Below, piece by piece: positions 37,852-46,738 of a stretch of 64,000 nucleotides of DNA. The position numbers were made by a program, and so were the translations under genes. The notes beneath the pieces were generated by a model. It was given only the letters and a program-made list of their open reading frames with translations, was not told the DNA's origin and ran no database searches. The stretch is from positions 7,727,168 through 7,791,167 of the forward strand of contig NZ_JAPNKE010000002.1 in NCBI RefSeq assembly GCF_026626665.1, given 5' to 3'. Position 1 is the stretch's first letter. Every line of letters begins with the position of its first letter. This DNA is from Nannocystis pusilla. GTDB lineage: Bacteria > Myxococcota_A > Polyangia > Nannocystales > Nannocystaceae.

Positions 37852-38954
37852 TCACGCTGCGCCCGTGGAAGGGATCCAAGAATGAATTTGAAGTTGACGT
37901 TCGCGTCGAGAACGCAGTGGGGCGCAGGCTCCGCCAACGAGTCAAGGCCCCCGTCACCGGCAGGTCCGCTGCCGAGCGGTGGGCCAAGGCGCTCGAGCAA
38001 GAGCTCCTCGCTCAACTCCTCGCGCCCGAGCCCGAGCCCGAGAAGCCGCCGCCCCCGACGTTCGAGGAGTTCGCCAGGACCTTCCTCGACCTGTGCCAGG
38101 CCGACCGTCTCGGGACCAACACGCTGATGAACTACGACGTCCATTTGCGCCTGTACCTGCTCCCGGTGCTGGCGCGTCGGCGGCTCGACGCGGTGACGCC
38201 CAAGGACATCACCGCGATCAAGAAGTCGCTGGTCAGCAAGTCGCACAACACGATGTGCGAGGTGCTCAAGACCCTCCGCCGGGTGTTCAACCGGGCCATC
38301 GCCGAGAACGAGATCAAGAGCGCGCCGGTGGACTTCGAGATTCCCCGCCGGAAGCGCAAGCCCGCGATCGCCTACGACGACCAGGAGCAGGTCGCGCTGC
38401 TCGCCGCGGCTCAAGCGATGGGGCCGATGTTCGTCGTCGCCGTCCTGCTCGGTCTCGACGGCGGTCTCCGGCGCGGAGAAATTCTCGCGCTCAAGTGGAC
38501 GGACGTCGATCTCAAGCGAGGGCTCATGACCATCCGCCACAACCTCGTGCGGGACAAGGTCGACCTCCCCAAGGGCAGGACCGAGGACGAGGTCGGCCTG
38601 ACGATGCGCCTCGCCGCCACGCTGCGCGGCTTTCCGAAGAGCGGCCCGTTCGTGCTCGACAACCACGGAAGTCACTTCCAGGAGCATCACATCAAGTCGT
38701 GGATGAAGGTCCTCGTGAAGCGCGCGGGCTTGCCCTGGCACGGCACCCACGTCCTCCGCAAGTCGTGCGGCACGCGGATCGCCGAGGGCGGTGGCGGGGT
38801 GGCGGCTGTCGCCAGCCACCTCCGCCACAAGGATCTTCAGACCGCGAGCGACTACGTCGATCGTCGCCGCGGCAGCGCTGGCGCGATCCACGCCTTGGAG
38901 ACGTCGGGGAGACGCACTTCCGAGCACTCGTCAGTGCTCGGAAGCTCAATCTAA
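37848..38954 (+). CDS. Tyrosine recombinase (integrase)
   Basis: N-terminal SAM-like domain (TFEEFARTFLDLCQADRLGT). The catalytic domain has Arg I in LDGGLRRGEILALKWTDVDL, the HxxR pair in HGTHVLRKSCGTRIAEG, His in SHLRHKDLQTASDY and the nucleophile Tyr in ASDYVDRR. Intact, 368 residues. Overlaps the excisionase-like gene by 4 nt. Likely mobilises the region to its left, which ends near IS copy D. The att site was not identified. Confidence 0.88.
   Translation: MITLRPWKGSKNEFEVDVRVENAVGRRLRQRVKAPVTGRSAAERWAKALEQELLAQLLAPEPEPEKPPPPTFEEFARTFLDLCQADRLGTNTLMNYDVHLRLYLLPVLARRRLDAVTPKDITAIKKSLVSKSHNTMCEVLKTLRRVFNRAIAENEIKSAPVDFEIPRRKRKPAIAYDDQEQVALLAAAQAMGPMFVVAVLLGLDGGLRRGEILALKWTDVDLKRGLMTIRHNLVRDKVDLPKGRTEDEVGLTMRLAATLRGFPKSGPFVLDNHGSHFQEHHIKSWMKVLVKRAGLPWHGTHVLRKSCGTRIAEGGGGVAAVASHLRHKDLQTASDYVDRRRGSAGAIHALETSGRRTSEHSSVLGSSI
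38917..38944. terminator. Perfect 12-bp inverted repeat at the integrase 3' end
   Basis: CTTCCGAGCACT-CGTC-AGTGCTCGGAAG covers the last codons of the integrase, 24 bp before the end of the convergent DUF4215 gene. Best read as a bidirectional terminator. A recombination core site is an alternative, since integrase genes often abut attL/attR. Confidence 0.55.
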
Positions 38955-38967
38955 ATCCGCCTTCTTT

Positions 38968-41319
38968 TCACTGCTCGAAACAATACAGGCGGTTGCTGCC
39001 GCTGCACACCTGGGCGACCCCGATGATCTGGTCGATGATCGTCCAATCGCCGTTGGTCTCGGTGCTCTGTCCCTCGCGCCCCTGATTGACGAAGCTGCCG
39101 GAGGTCCAGTCCTGGCAGGTCTTGTTGGCGGTGTTGCCACCGGTATCGGTGCCGGTCCACACGTCGCTGTCGAGGGTTTGCATGAACTCGGTGAGCTTGA
39201 TCGGCACGTCGAGGCTGCCGTCGGTGAGGTCCACCCAGTTCTGGGCGATCTCGAGGTTGTCGAGGCCGTGGTAGCCGTGGAGCGACTTGGTGAAGCGCGT
39301 GTTGGGGTTCTGGTTGCCGTTCTCGGCGCTGAGCCAGGCCTTCCAGGTGCCGCCGAGGCCGGCCGCGTTGGCCCGCGCCTGGCACTTCTGGTCGGCGCCG
39401 TTCAGGCCGCCGAGGTTGCCGCTCCAGGCCTGGCTGGAGAGGAACACCCGCTTCGGGAGCCGGCAGATCTTGTTGCAGCCGTCGTTGCTGACCGTGTTGC
39501 CGTCGTCGCAGTCCTCGTTGCCGACCCACACCGAACCGTCGCCGCACTTGGCGGTCTTGCAGGTGTTGAGGCAGGCGTCGCCGTTGCTGCCGTTGCCGTC
39601 GTCGCACTGCTCGCCGGCCTGGACGAAGCCGTCGCCGCACTTCGGCAGCAGGCAGGCCAGGGTGCAGGCGCCGTTGTTGTTGTTGTTGACCCCGAGGTCG
39701 CACTGCTCGCTCAGCTGCTTGATGCCGTCGCCGCAGGTCGCCAGCTTGCACGCGTTGGTGCAGCTGTCCTCGTTGCTCTGGTTGCCGTCGTCGCACGCCT
39801 CGCCGGGGCCGACGAAGCCGTCGCCGCAGAACTGCGCGGTGCAGTTGGCCTTGCACGCCTTGGTGTTGCCGTTGTTGGCGCCGTCGTCGCACTGCTCTTG
39901 GCCGGCCCAGACCAGGCCGTCGCCGCACTTGGCGTCCTTGCAGCCGAGCGTGCACGCGCCGGTGTCGTTGTTCTGCGCCGCGAGGTCGCACTGCTCGCCG
40001 ATGCTCGGCTGCTCGAGGCCGTCGCCGCAGAACGGGACCAGGCACTGGTCGGTGCAGCCGTCGTCCTGGTCGCCGTTCTTGCCGTCGTCGCACTGCTCGG
40101 CGCCCTCCTCGATGCCGTTGCCGCAGAACTCGAGCAAGCAGGTGGCGCTGCAGCCGTCGTCGCCGACGGTGTTGGCGTCGTCGCACTCCTCGCCGGGGCC
40201 CTTGTCGCCGTCGCCGCACACGTTGAGCTCGCACTCGCCGTTGCACGCCTGGCCGGGGCCGTTGCCCTGGCCGAGGTCACACTGCTCGGGCGTCTGACCG
40301 TTCGTGTTGGGCAGGCCGTCGCCGCACACGTTGACCTTGCAGCTGGTGGTGCAGTCGCTCTGGTCGGAGTTAAGCTCGGCGGCGTCGCACTCCTCGAGGT
40401 TGCTGTCCTGGACGAAGCCGTCGCCGCAGGTGGCCTCGGTGCACGAGTTGGTGCAGGCGTCGGTGTTGACGTTGTTGCCGTCGTCGCACTGCTCCTCGGC
40501 CGCGACCTTGCCGTCGCCGCAGGTCGCGAGCGCGCAGTCGTTGCTGCACTCGTCGTTGTCGACCGCGTTGCCGTCGTCACAGGCCTCGCCGGGGCCGATC
40601 AGGCCGTCGCCGCACACGTTCGGCTCGCACATCGAGGTGCAGGTGTTGTTGTCGCCGTTGTTCGCGCCGTCGTCGCAGCCCTCGTCGGGGCCAAGGATGC
40701 CGTCGCCGCACACGTTGAGCACGCACATGGCGGTGCAGCTGCTGTCGGGCTGGCCGTTCTGGTCGCCCGCGTCGCACTCCTCGCCCGGACCCTGGTCACC
40801 GTCGCCGCACGCGTTGAGCGTACAGTCGGCCTTGCACACCTTGCCGGGGCCGTTTTCGGGGCCGTCGTCGCAGGACTCGCCGCCCTCGAGCACGCCGTTG
40901 CCGCACACCGGGTCGACCTCGAGAGTCGTCGTGCCGGGGCCGGTGGTGGTGTCGGTATCGGTGGCCGTGGTGGCCGCGGTGGTCGTGGCGGTCGACTCGG
41001 TGCCGGTCTCGGTGGTGGTATCGGGCCCGGTCTGCGTACCGTCGGTGGCCGTGCTCGGCTCGGTGGTCGACGCCGTCATCGTCCCCGCCGTCGTGGAGCT
41101 GTCGGTCATGCCGACGCCGGTGGTCGGCACATTCGTCGTCGTCGTCGGCGCCGTGTCGGTCGACGGCGCGGTGGTCGAGCCGGCAGTGGTCGTATCGGTG
41201 CCGCTCGACTCCGTATCGGGCTGGGCGCTGGTCGTGGTCGTGTCGTCGGAGCAGGCGGGGACCACCACGAGCGCCGAGATCAAGGCGTAGGTCGTACACA
41301 GAGAGGTCTGAAAACGCAT
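38968..41319 (-). CDS. DUF4215-DUF1554 lipoprotein with 15 Cys repeats (intact)
   Basis: 783 residues. The signal peptide ends in lipobox VVPAC. About 100 residues of Thr/Ser-rich linker follow, then 15 consecutive DUF4215 units, each CG(D/N)G...E(Q/E/G/S)CD(D/L/A)G...(C)...C, and a C-terminal DUF1554 domain (RLPKRVFLSSQAWSGNLGG, QNWVDLTDGSLDVPIKL, RLYCFEQ). One long uninterrupted frame, unlike the 2-26 kb paralogues. Its codon and repeat variation suggest an older, independently maintained gene. Presumably displayed on the cell surface; ligand unknown. Confidence 0.92.
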   Translation of the reverse strand: MRFQTSLCTTYALISALVVVPACSDDTTTTSAQPDTESSGTDTTTAGSTTAPSTDTAPTTTTNVPTTGVGMTDSSTTAGTMTASTTEPSTATDGTQTGPDTTTETGTESTATTTAATTATDTDTTTGPGTTTLEVDPVCGNGVLEGGESCDDGPENGPGKVCKADCTLNACGDGDQGPGEECDAGDQNGQPDSSCTAMCVLNVCGDGILGPDEGCDDGANNGDNNTCTSMCEPNVCGDGLIGPGEACDDGNAVDNDECSNDCALATCGDGKVAAEEQCDDGNNVNTDACTNSCTEATCGDGFVQDSNLEECDAAELNSDQSDCTTSCKVNVCGDGLPNTNGQTPEQCDLGQGNGPGQACNGECELNVCGDGDKGPGEECDDANTVGDDGCSATCLLEFCGNGIEEGAEQCDDGKNGDQDDGCTDQCLVPFCGDGLEQPSIGEQCDLAAQNNDTGACTLGCKDAKCGDGLVWAGQEQCDDGANNGNTKACKANCTAQFCGDGFVGPGEACDDGNQSNEDSCTNACKLATCGDGIKQLSEQCDLGVNNNNNGACTLACLLPKCGDGFVQAGEQCDDGNGSNGDACLNTCKTAKCGDGSVWVGNEDCDDGNTVSNDGCNKICRLPKRVFLSSQAWSGNLGGLNGADQKCQARANAAGLGGTWKAWLSAENGNQNPNTRFTKSLHGYHGLDNLEIAQNWVDLTDGSLDVPIKLTEFMQTLDSDVWTGTDTGGNTANKTCQDWTSGSFVNQGREGQSTETNGDWTIIDQIIGVAQVCSGSNRLYCFEQ

Positions 41320-41865
41320 TGAGCGACGCTACCGACTGGTTCGTCGCCAGGCAACTGCCCGCCCCGGCGCGAGGCGGACCCGCCCGGGTGCATCGACGCA
41401 CGCGGGTCCGGGGACGGAGCCGCAGACAGCTCCAGCAAGCGACGACGATCGACCGCGGCGCTCGGCGAGGTGAGGTGGCGGATCGGAGCACCCGTCGACG
41501 GCGAACGGCTGGCCCACGACCTGCACGCGGCGGTCACCGGCCGGCTCCGGAGCACCCGATGAGGTCAGCCGGAGCGACCGCCGCTGGTCTCGGAGATCCA
41601 GCAACCCCTCGATCGTGCGTCCCGATCGGGCCGCGTCGCGCCTGGCGCCGCTCGGGTCGACGCGAGCCCGACCCGCGAGGGCAAAGTCGGCGCTGCACCA
41701 CTCCGGGCCGGTGCCCGAGCGCCGCGATGGTGGCGACGACGAGCGGCGACTGTCTCTGTCAAATGCGACAGGAGCTGGTCCCGATCGACCCCGCACCCTC
41801 GTGCGAAGGACCCGACGCGGTGACCGCGAGCACACTCTCAGCGCGCGCCGCGAATCGTGCGGGTA
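41320..41865. other. 546-bp region without a supportable gene
   Basis: Only low-complexity Arg/Ser/Pro frames are open on either strand, with no ribosome-binding sites or recognisable motifs. It may hold the promoter of the DUF4215 gene at its left end. Confidence 0.4.
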
Positions 41866-42428
41866 TCACAGCAGGACGGCGAGCGCGACGCCGGCGACGA
41901 CGAGCGCGATCCCGACCGCGAGCTTCCGCGGGTCGGTACCCAGGCGCAGGTCGACGTCGCCCGCGCCGTCGCTGTCGTCGGCGAGCGGAGCGACGGCGGC
42001 GGCGACGTGCGGGTGCCGGGCGCACGCGCGAGCGAACAGGGCGCGCACGCGGCTGCGGACCCGGCCGGCGATCGCCAGGTTGTGCTCGGCCTGGCCGAGC
42101 GCGAGGAAGTCGGTCCACACGTGATCGAAGATGTCGTCGAGCCGACCCCACTGCTTCAGGGTCTCGGGGTCGCGGTCGACGTCGAGGCCGAGGCGGCGAG
42201 CCGCGCGGTTCATGGCCTGCTGGGCCGCCAGCAGCTCTCGCTGGCGTGGGCGTTGTCGCTGCGGGTCTGGTCGCCGAAGAGACCGTCGGTCGTCGGCAGC
42301 CCGAACAAGTCGAAGCCCTGCTGGCGCCTCAGCAGTTGCGTGGTGCCCTCCACCGAGAGCAAGATCCGGTCGGCAGTGCGCAGCTCTTCCAGCGCGATGC
42401 GAACGTCTTCTGCCGTGGGCGGTGACAT
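41866..42428 (-). CDS. Tail-anchored protein of unknown function (frameshift)
   Basis: MSPPTAEDVRIALEELRTAD is helical. After an indel near 42235 the frame continues LLAAQQAMNRAARRLGLDVD and FDHVWTDFLALGQAEHNLAI, a four-helix-like region. It ends with one hydrophobic segment at the extreme C-terminus (LAVGIALVVAGVALAVLL), as in tail-anchored membrane proteins. No family recognised. Confidence 0.6.
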
Positions 42429-42804
42429 GGGTCCCAGCGTAGCCGGGCCTCACGCGTCGCGCACCCCGGCGGGCGGTGCGAGCATTTCTGTTTCAAAACA
42501 CATGTTCATGAGGACATGTCGTTCTCCAAAAACTGTATGTTGTATCCACGGGCGCTCTCGCTCGGGTTCGTGGTCGCTTGACGGGGGGCGCGAGTTGAGG
42601 CATCTTGCGCGCCCGCCTAGAGGTCACGCCTCATGCCCGTTTCGGCCCGTTGAGCGCCTGCGCGCTCCCCCGTCCCCGGCAGTCGCCATTCGTGGCCTGC
42701 GTCGAATGCTCCGCGCCCGCTCCGGGCCGCGAGGCCGGCGACGCGACAGGCGAGCGGCCCGGGGGCCTCGCGGGAGCGGCCGGCGGCGCGAAGGAGCGTC
42801 CGTC
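42429..42804. other. 376-bp intergenic region with palindrome
   Basis: AT-richer than its surroundings near 42485-42545. It contains the palindrome variant ATGTTC-ATGA-GGACAT (42502-42517). No gene seen. Confidence 0.4.
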
Positions 42805-43598
42805 ATGACACCGCCCATTTTAAAATATCCGCGCACGCAGCACCTCGAGGGCTCGCGCTTCCAGCACGGCGACCACGACCTCGACGCGGTGCCGTTCCGC
42901 GACGTCCGCGGCCGCTTCGTGGTCGTCGAGGAGAAGATGGACGGCGGCAACGCCGGCATCAGCTTCGACGGGTCGGGCCAATGCTGCTGCAGAGCCGCGG
43001 CCATTATCTGACCGGCGGCGGCCGCGAGCGCCACTTCGACCTGCTCAAGCGCTGGGCCAATACCCACGCCGACGACCTCTACCTGGCCCTCGGCGAGCGC
43101 TTCGTGATGTACGGCGAATGGATGTACGCCAAGCACACCTGCTTCTACGACGCCCTGCCCCACTACTTCATGGAGTTCGACATCCTCGACCGCGAGACCG
43201 GCGAGTTCCTGTCGACCGCGCGCCGCCGCGAGATGCTGCGCGGCCTGCCGGTGGTCTCGGTCGAGGTGCTGTGGGAAGGCCACCCCGAGCGCCTGACCGA
43301 CATCACCCGCCACGTCGGCCCGTCGCGCTTCAAGACCCCGCAATGGCGCGACCGGCTGGTCGCCGCCGGCGAAGCCTCGGGCGTGGCGCCGGCCCAGGTC
43401 GTCGCCGAGACCGACGGCTTCGACGACATGGAAGGCCTCTACATCAAGGTCGAAGAGGAGGGCCGCGTCACCGCCCGCCTCAAGTGGGTCCGTGCCAGCT
43501 TCCTCAACGCGATCCTCGACAGCGGCAGCCACTGGCTCGACCGCCCGATCGTCCCCAATCAACTCGCCGATGGCGTCGATCTGTGGGCCCCCGCGTGA
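42805..43598 (+). CDS. RNA ligase (Rnl2-like nucleotidyltransferase), one frameshift
   Basis: The ATG at 42805 follows GAAGGAG. Motif I is EEKMDGGNAG (the KxDG adenylation lysine). Later motifs include FVMYGEWMYAKHT (motif III), MEFDILDRETGEF (IIIa), DMEGLYIKVEEEG (IV) and RLKWVR (V). An indel near 42978 lies between motifs I and III. The family seals RNA 3'-OH/5'-P ends. It is followed 32 bp later by the HD/polynucleotide-kinase gene, which could prepare the ends for it, making a two-gene RNA-repair operon. Confidence 0.85.
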
Positions 43599-43629
43599 GG
43601 CCCCGGGCGCGCCGACGGAGGACACCGCC

Positions 43630-44748
43630 ATGCTGCTCCCCTACCCCTGCCCCGCCGATCCGGCGGTCTCGACGGCTGTCCCCTGGGACAGCTTCTTCGA
43701 GCCGTGGATCGCGCCGATGGCCGCGTGCCCGCAAGACCCGGAGCACCACGCCGAGGGCGACGTCTGGACCCACACCAAGATGGTGTGCGAGGCGCTGGTC
43801 GGCCTGCCCGACTGGCAGGCGCTCGCGCCCGCCGACCGCGAGGTGGTGTTCGCGTCGGCCCTGCTTCACGACATCGCCAAGCCGGTGTGCACGCGCATCG
43901 AGGACGGGCGGATCCGCCAGCCCGGCCACTCGCCGCGCGGGGCGCTGATGGTCCGCGCGATGCTGTGGAAGATGGGCGTCGACCCGGTCGTGCGCGAACG
44001 GATCGCGGCGCTGGTGCGGACGCACCAGATCCCGTTCTTCCTCATCGACCAGGACGACGCCCGCCGCCGCGCGGCGCAGATCAGCCAGACGGTCCGCTGC
44101 GACCACTTGGCCCTGCTCACCCGCGCCGACGCGCTCGGACGGATCTGCCGCGATCCGCAGCGGCTGCTCGACAACATCGACCTGTTCGTCGACTTCTGCG
44201 CCGAGCACGAATGCCTCGACGGCCCGTGGAAGTTCCCGAGCGCACACACGCGATTCGTGTACTTCCGCAGCGACGACCGCGACCCGCGGTTCGCGGTCCA
44301 CGACGACACGCGCTGCGAGGTGACGCTGATGTCGGGCCTGCCCGGCAGCGGCAAGGACCACTGGATCGAGCACAACCTCAATCTGCCGGTGGTGTCGCTC
44401 GACGCCCTGCGCGAGGAGCTCGATCTGTCACACACGGGCCCGCAACACGCGGTGATCCAGGCGGCCCGCGAGCAGGCCCGCGAGCACCTGCGCCGCAGCC
44501 AGTCGTTCGTGTGGAACGCGACCAACCTGAGCCGAGAGATGCGCGGCCGCCTCATCGACCTGTGCGCCGACTACGGGGCGCGCGTGCGGATCGTGTTCCT
44601 CGACACGCCGTACCGCCGGGTGCTGCGACAGAACCGCGAGCGCGAGGCCCAGGTCCCGCTGGCGGCGATCGAGCGCATGCTGGCGCGCTGGGAACCGCCC
44701 GACCTGACCGAGGCGCATCACGTCGAGTGGATCTTGCAAGGCGATTGA
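43630..44748 (+). CDS. HD-domain plus polynucleotide-kinase-type P-loop protein
   Basis: 372 residues; the ATG at 43630 follows CGGAGG. Residues 1-200 are an HD phosphohydrolase (HAEGDVWTHTKMVCEAL; LLHDIAKP; RTHQIPFFLID). Residues 225-372 form a P-loop kinase (LMSGLPGSGKDHWIEHNL, with Asp where Ser/Thr usually follows the Walker Lys; WNATNLSREMRGRLIDLC; FLDTPYRRVLRQNRERE, the lid). Polynucleotide-kinase-like domains phosphorylate RNA 5' ends, while the HD part may remove 2',3'-cyclic or 3' phosphates. Contains palindrome CTGTCCCCTGGGACAG (43676-43691). Confidence 0.85.
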   Translation: MLLPYPCPADPAVSTAVPWDSFFEPWIAPMAACPQDPEHHAEGDVWTHTKMVCEALVGLPDWQALAPADREVVFASALLHDIAKPVCTRIEDGRIRQPGHSPRGALMVRAMLWKMGVDPVVRERIAALVRTHQIPFFLIDQDDARRRAAQISQTVRCDHLALLTRADALGRICRDPQRLLDNIDLFVDFCAEHECLDGPWKFPSAHTRFVYFRSDDRDPRFAVHDDTRCEVTLMSGLPGSGKDHWIEHNLNLPVVSLDALREELDLSHTGPQHAVIQAAREQAREHLRRSQSFVWNATNLSREMRGRLIDLCADYGARVRIVFLDTPYRRVLRQNREREAQVPLAAIERMLARWEPPDLTEAHHVEWILQGD

Positions 44749-44853
44749 TCACGGACGGGCCCCCGGCTATCCTGGAAACCACCTCCGCGACCGGCGGATC
44801 GTCGTGGTGTGCGCCTATCCAGAGCCTGCGCGCCCACCCGTGAGGAGACAACA

Positions 44854-45960
44854 GTGAAGGTATCCGTCAACGCGCCCAAGACACCGGTGACAAAGGGCAG
44901 CAGCGGGGTGGCCACGGCCACGTTACCCAACGTCTGCAAGATGCCCGGCCCTCCCGCACCGTTCGTGCCGACACCGCTTCCCAACATCGGCAAGAGCGGG
45001 GACTCTCCCAAGGGCTACACGAAGCGGGTCATGGTCGAGGGGCAAGCAGTCGCTGTCAAGGGCGCCTCTTTCAATTCCGTGGGCGACGCGGCCAGCAAGG
45101 CGACCGGCGGAGGCTTGCTCTCCGCGAACACGCACGGCCCCACCAAGTTCGCGGGTCCCGGCTCGATGAACGTGAAGTTCGAGGGCAAGAACGTGCAGCT
45201 GCTGGGAGATCCCATGCTGAACAACTGCGGGCCGAGCGGGAGCCCGCCGAACTCGGCGACATTGCTCGGGGTCATCCAAGGGCCGCTCCTGGTCGTGGTG
45301 GAAGGGAATGAGACGTGCCCCGACTGTAAACAGACCGGCCACAAGCTCGAAGAGAGCAACTCCACCAAGGGCGAAGCCGCCAGCCTGGAGTCGACCCTCA
45401 AGGCCGCTGGTTTCGCCGCGGAAGAGATCAACATGCTGGCCGTCGCTCATTGTCGATGCGGCAAGACCAAGGCCGCGGCGCGGTCGACCATGCAACGATC
45501 TGGTGATTTCGGTAAGGCGGCGTCGGGGTATCTCACCCCGGCGTATGAGACGTACGGCTCGTCCAAGGCGGTTCTCATGAAGATCAAGGCTATGGAGAAG
45601 AACAAAGGCGCGTTCGACAAGAGCATCGCCCTTGCCAAAAAGCGACGCGAGGACTTCGTCAAGCAAGCGAAAGACGGTCTCGATCCAGGTCCCCAGGTCA
45701 ACGTGCCGGGTAGTTGCGCCGCGCCACGGGCACTTCTACTGCTGCTGGAGGACAAGGGCTTGCCTGGCGCGCTCACCGAGCGCTGGTGCGGCAGCGACAC
45801 GATGGCCGACCCCGTCGCGTACTACGACGACACCGGAGACCAGCGGAGGTACGTCACCGACAAGGTCTTCAAGCATGGGGACACCGTGCCCCCCTGCTTG
45901 GCCTGTGACGCCCTGCTGCCGCTCCTCCTCTGCGATAAGGACAAGTCGTGCCACTCCTAG
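44854..45960 (+). CDS. DUF4150 (PAAR-like) protein with deaminase-like toxin tail, module 2
   Basis: GTG start at 44854 after GAGGAGA. Residues 1-125 are the DUF4150 tip domain, closely similar to module 1 (VNAPKTPVTKGSSGVATATL, LLGDPMLNNCGPSG). A CPDCKQTGH knuckle, CRCGKTKAA and a Lys-rich helix follow. The tail has VPGSCAAPRALLLLLEDKG and VPPCLACDALLPLLLCD. The shared C-A-A and PCxxC motifs resemble nucleoside/nucleic-acid deaminase toxins with Ala in place of the catalytic Glu. No DUF2169 gene is nearby, so this is an orphan module. Confidence 0.8.
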   Translation: MKVSVNAPKTPVTKGSSGVATATLPNVCKMPGPPAPFVPTPLPNIGKSGDSPKGYTKRVMVEGQAVAVKGASFNSVGDAASKATGGGLLSANTHGPTKFAGPGSMNVKFEGKNVQLLGDPMLNNCGPSGSPPNSATLLGVIQGPLLVVVEGNETCPDCKQTGHKLEESNSTKGEAASLESTLKAAGFAAEEINMLAVAHCRCGKTKAAARSTMQRSGDFGKAASGYLTPAYETYGSSKAVLMKIKAMEKNKGAFDKSIALAKKRREDFVKQAKDGLDPGPQVNVPGSCAAPRALLLLLEDKGLPGALTERWCGSDTMADPVAYYDDTGDQRRYVTDKVFKHGDTVPPCLACDALLPLLLCDKDKSCHS

Positions 45961-46708
45961 ATCACGACCTCGAACCCGAGCTCGAGGCGCTACTCTTGCG
46001 ATGGGTCCCCGGAATGAGCTCACGCTGGCGCAGCGCGTCCGAAGCAGACATCGCGGCCATCGAAGGGATCGCAGGGGGTGAGTTGCCCCGGTGCTACCGC
46101 TGGCTGTTGCTCCGGCTGGGGAGGGCTGGGACGCGATCGGTTATGGAACGCTCGACTTCTCGGCTCGCAGCATCGTCGAAGGCCACATCCGCGGCGTGTT
46201 CCCGCACCGCGCGGGAATGATGTGCATCGCCAACGACACCGCGAAGGAGCAGCCGCAGCTGCGGTACTACGATCTCGCCCACCCTTCCGACCAGGACGCC
46301 CCGGTGTTCGTCGCGGGGCCGGAGGAGGACGACTTCGAGCCGGAATTCGAGACCTTGCGGGAGCTCATCGCCTCGGCCGTGTTCGACAATCATCGACTTC
46401 GACCCATGCCGTTCCGATGCGAGGGGCTGCTCGTCGCCGAGGACGGGGAAGAGGCGTCCCAAACGCTCGCTCCTCTGCTCGCAGAGCGCGGATTCGACGT
46501 GCCCGTTGCGTGTGGCCCGCTGTGCTTGCTGTACGATGACGGAACGATCGCGTTCTCCAGCTACCGGAGCCCGGCCTGGCCCACGCCGCAAGTGATTCCG
46601 TTCAACCTGGGCGGCCCGTCGCCCGGCTCCCTGCGCAAGTTCCTCGGCATGGTCTCCACCTCGACCCATCTTGTGGTCGAGAATCTCGTGTGGGCACCGC
46701 GACGGTAG
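45948..46708 (+). CDS. Immunity-like protein of DUF4150 module 2 (one frameshift)
   Basis: The GTG at 45948 lies inside the toxin 3' end (MPLLDHDLEPELEALLLRW). An indel near 46125 precedes GWDAIGYGTLDFSARSIVEG. YYDLAHPSDQDAPVFVAG and GPSPGSLRKFLGMVSTSTH match the immunity gene of module 1. Probably an SMI1/KNR4-type cognate immunity protein. Confidence 0.72.
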
Positions 46709-46738
46709 CTTCGAGCTGCCGTCGACGCGGCCGAGCGC

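Noticed and set aside
38791..41322. 843-codon plus-strand frame
   Set aside because: Antisense of the 783-residue DUF4215 lipoprotein; Val/Ala repeats mirror the CDDG repeats.
41329..41835. Minus-strand frame of 168 codons between the DUF4215 gene and the tail-anchored protein
   Set aside because: Arg/Ser/Pro low complexity, no motif and no ribosome-binding site; not supportable as a gene.
43676..43691. CTGTCCCCTGGGACAG as a LexA (CTGT-N8-ACAG) SOS box
   Set aside because: It is inside a coding region. Most other copies end in ATGTCC...GGACAT and lie far from promoters, and the inner CC/GG pairs are conserved, which LexA boxes do not need.
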